A program made the translations under genes and the position numbers. Below the pieces are notes generated by a model that searched no databases, was not told where the DNA came from, and saw only the letters and a list, made by a program, of their open reading frames with translations. Shown here piece after piece: positions 1 to 7,051 of a stretch of DNA of 9,448 nucleotides (position 1 is the stretch's first letter; the number at the start of each line of letters is the position of its first letter). The DNA is from Porphyromonadaceae bacterium UBA3327 (GTDB taxonomy: Bacteria > Bacteroidota > Bacteroidia > Bacteroidales > Muribaculaceae), in contig DERZ01000008.1 in NCBI GenBank assembly GCA_002361155.1, positions 1 to 9,448 on the forward strand, written 5' to 3'.

Positions 1-3
1 CAT

Positions 4-405
4 TTGGGTGGTCTTTGTCAGCGCAAATTGCGATGGACTGCAAAGTTACGAAATTTCTTTAAATTGACAGCTATTCTGCCGAGAGAATTTATCTACAAGA
101 AATGGAGAATGGGAACAAAGGGGCAACGGTATGGACTAATGAAGCGAGAAAAGAGGCAAATCGGCGCAGTTAAAAATCTCTAACGGATGACAAATATTTC
201 AAATCCATTTGTTATCACTTGCCTCCATTTTCCCCAAAAACACACTATTTTTATTGTAAGTCAGACAAAAGATATTTTGATTTTTTTACGTTGTTATAAC
301 ATCAGAAACTTTGTAGGATCCAGAATGATAAAACTTGTTATTTTGAACCGATTCAGCTTTGTCATTCAGCCGAATATACATATCTGATATAATTCCTCCC
401 TGACC
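4..405. other. Non-coding region upstream of the lactate permease
   Basis: About 400 bases without a convincing gene. A possible 66-residue reading frame at 187-387 (+) is AT-rich, has no recognisable domain and looks like chance. The stretch holds a minus-strand promoter-like box at 41-48 (separate entry), a small inverted repeat CGCAA-A-TTGCG at 22-32, a perfect 10-bp palindrome TGTTATAACA at 292-301, and a direct repeat ATTCAGC at 351-357 and 364-370, just upstream of the permease start. A palindrome of this size is expected several times by chance in 9 kb, so neither it nor the direct repeat can be called an operator. No plus-strand -33/-7 pair with proper spacing was found for the permease; the nearest boxes (CAGCTTTG at 354-361, AAACTTTG at 306-313) lack a partner at 19-21 bp. 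Confidence 0.6.
41..70 (-). promoter_or_regulatory. Bacteroidetes-type promoter pointing out of the left edge
   Basis: On the minus strand, bases 48 to 41 read TAACTTTG, an exact match to the Bacteroidetes -7 consensus TAnnTTTG. The -33 box is poor: CTG at 70-68, with a 19-bp spacer. Transcription would start near base 34 and run leftwards, so the gene lies beyond the window. The minus strand reads ATG at bases 3-1, which may be its start codon, but no downstream sequence is available to test this. Confidence 0.45.
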
Positions 406-1992
406 ATGAACGCTCTTATTTCCATTTCTCCGGTCATTCTCCTGTTTGTGCTCATGCTCGGCTTCAAGGTAAAAAGCCATCTGAGCGCACTTGTCACTCT
501 TGCCGTCACAGTGATGCTTGCCATCTGTGTCGCACCTGCCACGGGCATCCTCCCGGACGCGGCGGCCTCCCACGCAGGCGGCACTATAGGCTTCGCCCTC
601 ATCGAGGGAGTGCTGAAGGCCTTCTTCCCGATTCTGATCATCATTCTCATGGCCATATTTTCATACAATGTGCTTGTGGAGTCCGGACAGATCGAGGTGA
701 TCAAGGCCCAGTTCTCGTCGTTCACCGACGACAAAGGCATTCTGGTACTGATGATGGTATGGGGCTTCGGAGGGCTACTCGAGGGAATGGCGGGGTTCGG
801 AACAGCCGTAGCCATCCCCGCCGCCATACTTATCGGACTGGGATTCAAACCGATGTTTTCGGCACTTGTGGCGCTGTTGGGCAACACTGTAACCACCGGT
901 TTCGGTGCCGTCGGCGTACCGGTCACCACCCTCTGCAACGAGGTGACTGCAGGGGGAACAGCATCCGTAGAGACGATACGCGAAATTTCATCCTTTGTGA
1001 TAGTCCAGCTTTCTCCCCTCTCTTTCATCATCCCCTTCATCATACTGACGCTCACCGACCGTAAGGCTGTCGGGCGAAACATCGCTCTGTCGCTCTGGAC
1101 GGGCGGCATCTCTCTGGCCGTGCAGTATGCATGTGCCCGATGGCTCGGAGCGGAAACGCCGGCCATCCTCGGCTCGATAGCCGCCATCGCAGCCATCGTG
1201 GTATACGCGAGACTGTCCGGGCCGAAGAAGAGAACAGAGTCCGACGGCATGACCCGCAGATACACGACCGCAGAGACTCTCCGCGCATGGAGCGTCTATA
1301 TTTTCATCCTGACACTGATTCTGGTCACCGGCGCCCTCTGTCCTCCAATCGAGAAATTCCTGAAGTCAAATCTCGTGACCTCCGTCTCGCTCCCCTGTCT
1401 GGGCTCCACCTTCAGGTTCGGCTGGCTCAGCAACGCCGGCCTCTGGCTCTTTGCCGGCAGTTTGGCCGGGGGGCTGGTTCAGGGCCTCGGATGGCGCAAA
1501 CTGCTCGGCGTGCTTGCGCGGACGATGGTTAACCTGCGCTTCACCACCGTCACCATCGTCTCGCTAATAGCCTTGGCGTCGGTAATGAACCACAGCGGCA
1601 TGATTTCGGCTATTGCCGTCGGCCTGACAGCCATATCGGGATCATTCTATCCCTTCTTCGCACCGCTGATCGGAGCCATCGGCACATTCGTCACCGGCAG
1701 CGACACCTCCTCCAACATACTCTTCGGCAAGCTCCAGGCGAGCATGGCCGGACAGTCAGGCATGAACGGGTACACAACAGTACCCGGAGTAACCGGCAGC
1801 GAGAGCAACTGGCTGGCCGCCTCCAACACGACGGGCGCCACCGGCGGCAAGATGATTTCACCGCAGAGCATAGCCATAGCCACGGGCGCCTGCGACATGG
1901 AGGGCAAGGATGACGCCATCCTGCGCAAAGCCATCCCTTACGCCCTCCTCTACATCATCATAGCCGGCGCCATCGTACTCCTCGGCTCTTAG
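406..1992 (+). CDS. lldP: L-lactate permease, LctP family
   Basis: Inner-membrane secondary transporter of the lactate permease family, which in characterised members (E. coli LldP, GlcA) takes up lactate or glycolate with protons. The 528-residue protein is almost wholly hydrophobic, with a dozen or more membrane segments, and is slightly shorter than E. coli LldP (551). Family hallmarks are visible: LLEGMAGFGTAVAIP at 124-138, GFGAVGVPV at 165-173, a GSDTSSNILFGKLQ block at 431-444, and the GKMISPQSIAIATGA block at 481-495. The ATG at 406 is followed at once by a hydrophobic helix, and no good Shine-Dalgarno precedes it, as is common in this phylum. No lactate dehydrogenase gene (lldD or lldEFG) and no GntR-type LldR regulator lies nearby, so it appears to be a single-gene unit. 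The family is clear; lactate versus glycolate or another short hydroxy-acid is not resolved. Confidence 0.93.
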   Translation: MNALISISPVILLFVLMLGFKVKSHLSALVTLAVTVMLAICVAPATGILPDAAASHAGGTIGFALIEGVLKAFFPILIIILMAIFSYNVLVESGQIEVIKAQFSSFTDDKGILVLMMVWGFGGLLEGMAGFGTAVAIPAAILIGLGFKPMFSALVALLGNTVTTGFGAVGVPVTTLCNEVTAGGTASVETIREISSFVIVQLSPLSFIIPFIILTLTDRKAVGRNIALSLWTGGISLAVQYACARWLGAETPAILGSIAAIAAIVVYARLSGPKKRTESDGMTRRYTTAETLRAWSVYIFILTLILVTGALCPPIEKFLKSNLVTSVSLPCLGSTFRFGWLSNAGLWLFAGSLAGGLVQGLGWRKLLGVLARTMVNLRFTTVTIVSLIALASVMNHSGMISAIAVGLTAISGSFYPFFAPLIGAIGTFVTGSDTSSNILFGKLQASMAGQSGMNGYTTVPGVTGSESNWLAASNTTGATGGKMISPQSIAIATGACDMEGKDDAILRKAIPYALLYIIIAGAIVLLGS

Positions 1993-1998
1993 AAAGTC

Positions 1999-2023
1999 GT
2001 GTTTGAAAGTTAAATTCAAACAC
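1999..2023. terminator. Bidirectional hairpin between convergent genes
   Basis: GTGTTTGAA (1999-2007) and TTCAAACAC (2015-2023) form a perfect 9-bp stem with a 7-base loop, starting 7 bases after the permease stop and 20 bases beyond the MFS stop on the other strand. The plus-strand exit side reads tatttta, a modest T-rich tail; the minus-strand exit is less T-rich. Its position between two convergent stops supports a shared transcription terminator. Confidence 0.7.
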
Positions 2024-2043
2024 TATTTTAGAGACTGCTTCTG

Positions 2044-3234
2044 TCATGAAATCCGGCGGCGCAGATAGAATGTTCTTGTGAACAGGAGAAACATCAGTGT
2101 ACCGGTGCACTGGATGGCGGCAACGGTCCAGAAAGCCGCCCTGAAACCGAGGTATTCGGCCATTACGCCGCCAGTGAGTATACCCAGTCCCATGCCGAAA
2201 TCCCAGGAGATGAGTATCGACGAGTTGGCGGTGCCACGCTGGTCGTGTCGGGCTGTCTTTACAAACATGTTCAGGAATGCCGGATACATCCTGCCGTTGC
2301 CGAGACCGATCAGGAACGCCGAGACATAGTAGGCCCACGGAGCCGGAACCGACGCAAACAGCGCGTATCCCGCCAGCGAGAGACATACCCCGATGGCACA
2401 GCTACCGGTGATGTTCCCGTCGCGCAGCGACTTATGGCCAGAGAGCCGCGAAAGCACCAGACCTCCGGACAGGATGGCGAAGAAGATACCCGTGCCGTCG
2501 GTTATGCCGAGCTTCTCCTCTGCGTATAGCGCCACATAGTTTGACATCACTCCCCAGCACAATCCGAAGAGGCATATATTGATGGCCATGAGCCATGCAC
2601 GCGTAAGAAAGAAATGGTCGAGATCGAGCTTCGGCTTTTTCCTTACGATCTCTCTGGCAGGAATCTTCACTGTAGCGGAACAGAGCAAACCCACAAAAGC
2701 TATTGCCAGCGACAGCCAGAAGAGGAGATTGAAATTGCCGGTATAGTTGTAGATATAAATGCCGGCGGACGGAGCAATCGCCATGGCGAGGTTGTTGCTC
2801 AGGCCATAATAACCTATTCCCTCGTTGCGCCGTGAGGAAGGAAGCACGTCGATAGCTACAGTGGAGTTGGCCACCGTAGCGGCCCCGAACGGTATGCCGT
2901 GCATCGTGCGCACTATCGCGAACATCAGCAGCGTGCCGGCTCCGAGATACCCGGTGAAGCATATAAAGAATGCGGCGAGACACACCATCAGCACTCGCTT
3001 GCGGTTGAACGCATCCACTATGAACCCACTGAAGGGCCGCACCAGAAACGTGGCCACCACATAGCCCGACAATACTATCCCGATGGTGTCCTTGTCGGCG
3101 GCAAACTCTCTGTCGAGATATAAAGGCAGCAGCGGCGCCAGGAGATAGAAGGCGAAAAACATCATGAAATTGCATGTCATCACCTTCCAGTACTGCGCGT
3201 TCCACAATCGTTCACTCTCGTTTACTTCATTCAT
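2044..3234 (-). CDS. MFS transporter, probable efflux permease
   Basis: A 396-residue polytopic inner-membrane protein of the major facilitator superfamily, with the usual length and about 12 hydrophobic segments. Motif A in the loop after helix 2 is clear: G70, D74 and R78-K79-R80 in GFIVDAFNRKR, preceded by VRPFSG. The segment at 124-158 (AIDVLPSSRRNEGIGYYG, then SNNLAMAIAPSAG) resembles drug- and sugar-efflux permeases of the AraJ/YhhS type, from which export of a small molecule is inferred; the substrate cannot be read from sequence. A basic cytoplasmic loop at about 193-212 separates the two six-helix halves. The ATG at 3234 opens a short polar N-terminus before helix 1 and lies about 30 bases after an exact -7 box. 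It is divergent from the methyltransferase gene and convergent with the lactate permease, so probably monocistronic. Confidence 0.88.
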   Translation of the reverse strand: MNEVNESERLWNAQYWKVMTCNFMMFFAFYLLAPLLPLYLDREFAADKDTIGIVLSGYVVATFLVRPFSGFIVDAFNRKRVLMVCLAAFFICFTGYLGAGTLLMFAIVRTMHGIPFGAATVANSTVAIDVLPSSRRNEGIGYYGLSNNLAMAIAPSAGIYIYNYTGNFNLLFWLSLAIAFVGLLCSATVKIPAREIVRKKPKLDLDHFFLTRAWLMAINICLFGLCWGVMSNYVALYAEEKLGITDGTGIFFAILSGGLVLSRLSGHKSLRDGNITGSCAIGVCLSLAGYALFASVPAPWAYYVSAFLIGLGNGRMYPAFLNMFVKTARHDQRGTANSSILISWDFGMGLGILTGGVMAEYLGFRAAFWTVAAIQCTGTLMFLLFTRTFYLRRRIS

Positions 3235-3263
3235 CCCGATAATAGTGTCTGTGAAAATTCACT

Positions 3264-3284
3264 GCAAAATTAACAATTTTTTGC
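3264..3284. promoter_or_regulatory. AT-rich palindrome in the MFS/methyltransferase divergent gap
   Basis: AAAATT (3266-3271), spacer AAC, AATTTT (3275-3280) form a perfect 6-bp inverted repeat. It can also be read as GCAAAA (3264-3269) and TTTTGC (3279-3284) with a 9-base spacer. It overlaps the -7 box of the MFS promoter, so a protein bound here would block that promoter and could also act on the methyltransferase gene starting at 3311. The base composition makes chance a real alternative. Confidence 0.35.
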
Positions 3285-3296
3285 CTAAGCATACAG
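3265..3296 (-). promoter_or_regulatory. Promoter of the MFS transporter gene
   Basis: Minus-strand bases 3272 to 3265 read TAATTTTG, an exact TAnnTTTG -7 element. The -33 position carries only CTG (3296-3294), 21 bp upstream, a partial match to TTTG. The predicted start of transcription near 3258 leaves a leader of about 24 bases before the ATG at 3234. Confidence 0.55.
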
Positions 3297-3310
3297 TTTT
3301 TTATTAAGTG

Positions 3311-3874
3311 ATGATCAAGACAGTCGGTAAACCAATAGATTCCTCGATATCGGAAGAGAACAGAATCGTTACGTCCGTATATCATTCTCCGGCCGGAGAA
3401 CTCGTACTGGGTTCGATTGGAGACTTCCTGTGCCTGTGCGACTGGCACACGCGGAAAGATTCCCTACGCGTATGGAATCGTCTCCGGAGAAATCTCGGCG
3501 CGGTGTCCGAGGCCGGGGAATCGGCAGTAACGAGCGAAGCATCGCGCCAGCTCGATGAATATTTCGCCGGAAAACGACATGAGTTTGACTTGCCGTTGCT
3601 GTTGGCCGGTACCGATTTTCAGATTAAGGTATGGTGTGAAATCATCGGCATCACATACGGAGAAACAGCATCATACAGCGAGATAGCCGGAAACATCGGC
3701 TCAGCCGGGAGTGTGCGCGCCGCTGCCGCGGCAACAGGAGCGAATGCCTTGTCGATATTAGTGCCATGCCACCGTGTACTCGGCACAGGAGGAGCCCTGA
3801 CCGGCTACGCCGGAGGCCTGGAAGCGAAGCGAAGTCTGCTATCGCTCGAAACAAAAATCAAACGGATACAATGA
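3311..3874 (+). CDS. ogt: Methylated-DNA--protein-cysteine S-methyltransferase
   Basis: Suicide DNA-repair protein (EC 2.1.1.63 family) that transfers the methyl group of O6-methylguanine or O4-methylthymine in DNA to its own cysteine. The 187-residue product has the active-site block LVPCHRVLG with acceptor Cys153, followed by GTGGALTGYAGGLEAKR. Other family features are FQIKVW at 103-108, ITYGETASYSEIA at 114-126, and SVRAAAAATGAN at 134-145, whose Arg136 corresponds to the finger arginine that flips the damaged base. The N-terminal domain core is HSPAGELVLGS at 25-35. No Ada-type zinc/AraC domain is present, so this is the Ogt form. ATG 3311 is chosen over the GTG at 3308; either way the protein carries about 20 extra residues before the usual start of the fold. 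It is divergent from the MFS gene; no clear -33/-7 pair was found for it. Confidence 0.93.
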   Translation: MIKTVGKPIDSSISEENRIVTSVYHSPAGELVLGSIGDFLCLCDWHTRKDSLRVWNRLRRNLGAVSEAGESAVTSEASRQLDEYFAGKRHEFDLPLLLAGTDFQIKVWCEIIGITYGETASYSEIAGNIGSAGSVRAAAAATGANALSILVPCHRVLGTGGALTGYAGGLEAKRSLLSLETKIKRIQ

Positions 3875-3903
3875 AGGCCGACGGCTCAAATGCCGCCGGC
3901 CTT
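3874..3903. terminator. GC-rich bidirectional terminator hairpin
   Basis: AAGGCCG (3874-3880) pairs with CGGCCTT (3897-3903) and CGGC (3882-3885) with GCCG (3892-3895), interrupted by one A/C mismatch, around a 6-base loop. The stem begins at the last base of the methyltransferase stop codon and lies 52 bases beyond the stop of the convergent secreted-protein gene. No long T-run follows on either strand, but stem strength and position between converging genes make termination the best reading. Confidence 0.7.
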
Positions 3904-3954
3904 GCTTGACATCGCATGAAGAAATCAGCAGTTAAGTATGCTTTACCGATCTGT

Positions 3955-5181
3955 TTATCTTACCGCTACTTTAGATGTTTTTCCGTTGAATGACACGATG
4001 TATATTCCGGGGGCGAGATTCTCGGTGCCGGTCCTTACGCCGGAGATGGTGTAGACCGTTGCCCCTTCCGGAGCCTCGATACGTCCCTGAAGACCTCTGA
4101 CCTCTCCGTCAACAACCGCATTGTCGACTCCTGCGGTCAGCAAACATTCCTTAGGATTGCCCTGCCAGCTGCCTACCAGTCTGGCACCGTTGCCTCCGAT
4201 GAAATTCAGATCTATTTTCATTTCGCCTTCGGCCGGGTCTCCTATCGATGTAATGGTCATTTCGCCTCCACGGATAAGATTGCAGTACATGGTTTCCATT
4301 GCCTCCGTGTAACGGGCAACGAATGACGGCATCGGGATTACATAACCCATCCCGAGGTCATAGAAAAATCCATCGACGAATGTACCCTTTACCCACTTGT
4401 CCTTCTGATCGTTAGGAACGTGAGTGTACGTTCCGGGGAGATCCGCTATCAGATCATTTCCCGTATAAGGAATCTGCAGCATTGCCACATCTCCTTCAGA
4501 GTAAATCATGACATCATCTTTGGTGTATCCGTAAAAACTCAACAAAAAGAATTCGATTGCAGGATCATAGACAATCTCCAGACTGGGAATATCCAGTTCA
4601 TAGACAGTGCCGGGAGTGACCGGCATCAAGCTCGGCACAAGCAGCGGGCCGTAATACGTCACCTTGTACTCCCTGGCAACATCCTCGCCTGAAGTGGCGT
4701 CCTTGGCAGTCACTGTGAGAGTTGCGGAAACGGTGTAGAGTCCCGTTTCTTCAGTGATTGATACCGTACCCGCCGTCACCGGCATTTTAACACGTTCGAT
4801 TGCACCGTTGTTATCCACCGCCTGAAGGATAAAACAGTTGGCTCCCGAGAATGTGAAGCTGTCGGAGGAATTGCTGTACGAATACTCTCCCGCCGGAAGA
4901 ACCGGCGCCAACTCATCCTGAGACGCAGGACCGCAAAGGAAAAGACTGAGCATGGCACCCTCTCCCTCTATCGAGGAGTTATCTTCATTGAATCCTTGCT
5001 CGCAATCCGTTACCAGAAGCTGATAACAGTCGGTTTTACCATCCTTATAGAAATCATGGTGATAGATGAACTCGCCGAGCCTGGCATCGAGAATTGTCTC
5101 GGAATCGTTTGTCTGAGCCACTGCGGGGGCAGCGGAGGCAGCCATTAACATTGCAGCCGCCATGGTGTAGATTTTTCGCAT
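3955..5181 (-). CDS. Secreted two-module beta-rich protein with T9SS-like C-terminal tail
   Basis: A 408-residue exported protein of unknown function. Residues 1-22 form a typical signal peptide (basic start, Ala/Met-rich core, AVA before Gln23). The mature part appears to hold two tandem copies of a beta-rich module, about 28-180 and 190-340. Corresponding blocks include AMLSLFL (76-82) and AMLQIPY (233-239), LPAGEYSY (95-102) and LPGTYTHV (248-255), and GTVSI (138-142) and GEMTI (306-310). Residues about 365-408 (VYTISGVRTG, then LAPGIYIVSFNGK) match the pattern of type IX secretion type-A sorting domains and related tails in Bacteroidales, suggesting surface display or release; no secretion gene is in the window to confirm this. 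No catalytic motif was seen. It has its own promoter, so it need not be co-transcribed with the regulator operon 121 bases upstream, although it may be controlled by it. Confidence 0.85.
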   Translation of the reverse strand: MRKIYTMAAAMLMAASAAPAVAQTNDSETILDARLGEFIYHHDFYKDGKTDCYQLLVTDCEQGFNEDNSSIEGEGAMLSLFLCGPASQDELAPVLPAGEYSYSNSSDSFTFSGANCFILQAVDNNGAIERVKMPVTAGTVSITEETGLYTVSATLTVTAKDATSGEDVAREYKVTYYGPLLVPSLMPVTPGTVYELDIPSLEIVYDPAIEFFLLSFYGYTKDDVMIYSEGDVAMLQIPYTGNDLIADLPGTYTHVPNDQKDKWVKGTFVDGFFYDLGMGYVIPMPSFVARYTEAMETMYCNLIRGGEMTITSIGDPAEGEMKIDLNFIGGNGARLVGSWQGNPKECLLTAGVDNAVVDGEVRGLQGRIEAPEGATVYTISGVRTGTENLAPGIYIVSFNGKTSKVAVR

Positions 5182-5211
5182 AGGTATTCACTTTTAAGGT
5201 TGATACTGATG

Positions 5212-5242
5212 CAAATTTATCCGATGCATGGAATTCCTGCAA
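5212..5242 (-). promoter_or_regulatory. Well-formed promoter of the secreted-protein gene
   Basis: On the minus strand, TAAATTTG (5219 to 5212) is an exact -7 element and TTG (5242 to 5240) is a -33 element, separated by 20 bp, within the 19-21 bp expected for the Bacteroidetes primary sigma factor. Transcription should start near 5205, leaving a leader of about 24 bases before the ATG at 5181. This is the best promoter in the window and shows that the secreted-protein gene can be expressed separately from the upstream operon. Confidence 0.75.
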
Positions 5243-5263
5243 TAGACACGGCAAATTATTTGA

Positions 5264-5310
5264 TATAAATAGGATTACATTTATAAAAAGATATGTATCA
5301 TTTTATAAAT
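5264..5310. repeat. Cluster of ATTTATA/TATAAAT motifs upstream of the secreted-protein promoter
   Basis: TATAAAT (5264-5270) and ATTTATA (5279-5285) form a perfect 7-bp inverted repeat with an 8-base gap. TTTATAAA occurs at 5280-5287 and again at 5302-5309, 22 bp apart, about two helical turns; the second copy overlaps the regulator's stop codon. The cluster begins about 20 bp upstream of the -33 box, where an activator would bind. It is a candidate operator for the neighbouring AraC-type regulator, but AT-rich intergenic DNA can produce such repeats by chance. Confidence 0.35.
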
Positions 5311-7051
5311 CGTCTCCAGACAGTAAGGATTTATCGCTTCTGGAAAGCTTTCCGGCAGCCTCTATGTATGCGGAAGGGGTCAGACCGGTAATGCTTTTGA
5401 ATGCTCTCGTGAATGTGACACGCGACTTATATCCCACGTGAAGTCCAAGCCCCTCGACCGAAAAATCGGGTCTTCCGCTCTTGCCGTTTATTATCCGGCA
5501 CGCCTCAAAAATGCGACGCTCGGCAACCATTGTCTTGAACGATTTTCCGAATCCCTCATTGATGGCCCTCGACACGTAAGATGAATTCGAGTCAAGTAAT
5601 TCGCATAACATAGGAAGCGAGAACTCGGGATTGAAAAGCTCATCGCCATGATTGATTATTTCGTCAATACGCGCTATCAGTTTACGGTCGGTATCGGTTA
5701 TGGCCCTCGCATCACCTCCTTCCGACTCCGAAGCGCAGTCCGGCCCCTCCCCTGCCGACGATTCATTCTTTCGACAAGCATCCACTCTTCTGGAATTTTC
5801 GAGCAATTCAAGATTTTTCTTATATAATTCCATAACGAGAGCCTGCCGCTTGCGGTAATAGATCAGTATGGTTGCAAGAGTCACAATCAGCAGCAAGGCA
5901 ACAGACAACACCGTTACAAACAGGGAGCGACTACGCAAGCGCTCCTCGCGCAAAGCGCTGACTTTATATCGGTTTTCATCCAGTTCCCCTTTCAGCTTGA
6001 TATCGGCAAGAGAATATATCTTCGATTTTCCATAAATCTTGTCACGAACCTTATAAAACTCAAGCAGATATCTATCGGCCTTATCATTATTTCCCGTTTT
6101 TTTATAGAACTGGTACAATTGGCGGGCAGTGGAAAGCTTCATTTCGACAGAACCGGTGGTGCGAGCGATACTGTCAACCTCCAGCAATTTATTCTCACAA
6201 TCCGCAAAACGGCTCTGAGCCATATCGTTCATGGCGCGAATCCATATAGGAAACATATTGAAGAAAACATTCTTGTTCCATCGGGCAGGAACGCTGGACA
6301 ATTCGCCGGCCAATGCGAACAGCTTTTCCGACTCCTTGTAATCTTTGTCATAAAAAGCCTCAACTCCTCTGACCACAATATCCATATATTTCCTCAATTC
6401 CGGACTGCCGCCATCCACACCAAGATTCCTGTAGACGGCGATTCCATCACGGACAAACTCACCATTTTCAGGAAAATTGACATCGATTATATTTAACAAG
6501 GTATAAGCGCTGGTCATGAAATCTTTTGTACCCACGCACAACTTCAGGCACTTTGCAAGAAGACGGTTTGCCTCGGCCTTTTCCAAGCTGTTTGTCTCAT
6601 CGGCATTGAACAGAATACACGTTGCGACTACAAAAGACATATTGCTGGCGATATGTGAGGAAAGATTGACAAGATTGTCATCGTCGACCACTTTTTCCGC
6701 TCTCATAAGAGAGGCGTATGCCTCCCTGTAGTCATTAAATAAGCGTGAATATATGTAGGCGATATTTGACAGAGCCACTACAAGAGTTTCGGAACGCACG
6801 TTTTCCTGATTCGTATCGTAACGACTGACAATCTCTTCAAAACATACCAACGCGCTGTCCGGCCCGGCGAATGCATCGGGATTATTGCGCTTCAGATACC
6901 TGTTGCCCAAATCCGCGATATCGTCCGCATCGAGAGCAACAAGGGTGGCCGCCAGACCGGAATCCGCGGCGGCAAATGCCGGGAACAGACCGATTCCATG
7001 CAGTAAGATAAGTATCAATCCTGCAACATTGAGTCTATACCGCACCATCAT
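5303..7051 (-). CDS. Membrane-anchored AraC-family regulator with periplasmic TPR-like sensor
   Basis: A 582-residue one-component transmembrane regulator. Numbering here counts from the in-frame GTG at 7054, one residue earlier. A signal-type hydrophobic segment (about 11-28, ending AFA) is followed by a helical, TPR-like periplasmic region at about 45-345 (for example NIAYIYSRL, EAYASLMRAEKV, ARQLYQFYKKTGNNDKADRYL). A short coil (350-375) leads to a membrane helix at about 378-400, then basic residues. The C-terminal AraC DNA-binding domain (about 455-565) has a first helix-turn-helix at 478-502 and a second with GYKSRVTFTRAFK and GLTPSAY, the family signature. There is no histidine kinase domain, unlike hybrid two-component systems of this phylum. 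The stop codon of the DUF4230 gene overlaps the ATG by one base (TGATG), indicating translational coupling; the ATG at 7048 is another possible start. The signal and target genes are unknown; the secreted protein downstream is a natural candidate target. Confidence 0.85.
   Translation of the reverse strand: MMVRYRLNVAGLILILLHGIGLFPAFAAADSGLAATLVALDADDIADLGNRYLKRNNPDAFAGPDSALVCFEEIVSRYDTNQENVRSETLVVALSNIAYIYSRLFNDYREAYASLMRAEKVVDDDNLVNLSSHIASNMSFVVATCILFNADETNSLEKAEANRLLAKCLKLCVGTKDFMTSAYTLLNIIDVNFPENGEFVRDGIAVYRNLGVDGGSPELRKYMDIVVRGVEAFYDKDYKESEKLFALAGELSSVPARWNKNVFFNMFPIWIRAMNDMAQSRFADCENKLLEVDSIARTTGSVEMKLSTARQLYQFYKKTGNNDKADRYLLEFYKVRDKIYGKSKIYSLADIKLKGELDENRYKVSALREERLRSRSLFVTVLSVALLLIVTLATILIYYRKRQALVMELYKKNLELLENSRRVDACRKNESSAGEGPDCASESEGGDARAITDTDRKLIARIDEIINHGDELFNPEFSLPMLCELLDSNSSYVSRAINEGFGKSFKTMVAERRIFEACRIINGKSGRPDFSVEGLGLHVGYKSRVTFTRAFKSITGLTPSAYIEAAGKLSRSDKSLLSGDDL

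Noticed and set aside
187..387. 66-residue plus-strand frame before the permease
   Set aside because: AT-rich, no domain, no start signal, and it runs into the likely leader region; best treated as chance.
366..1265. 299-residue open frame on the minus strand inside the lactate permease
   Set aside because: It is the antisense of a strongly conserved transporter, is rich in Ser/Pro/Met from reversed codons, and has no recognisable domain.
2432..3205. 257-residue minus-strand frame inside the MFS gene
   Set aside because: Same strand but shifted frame; Arg/His/Ser-rich composition without hydrophobic segments, whereas the overlapping frame is a canonical MFS protein.
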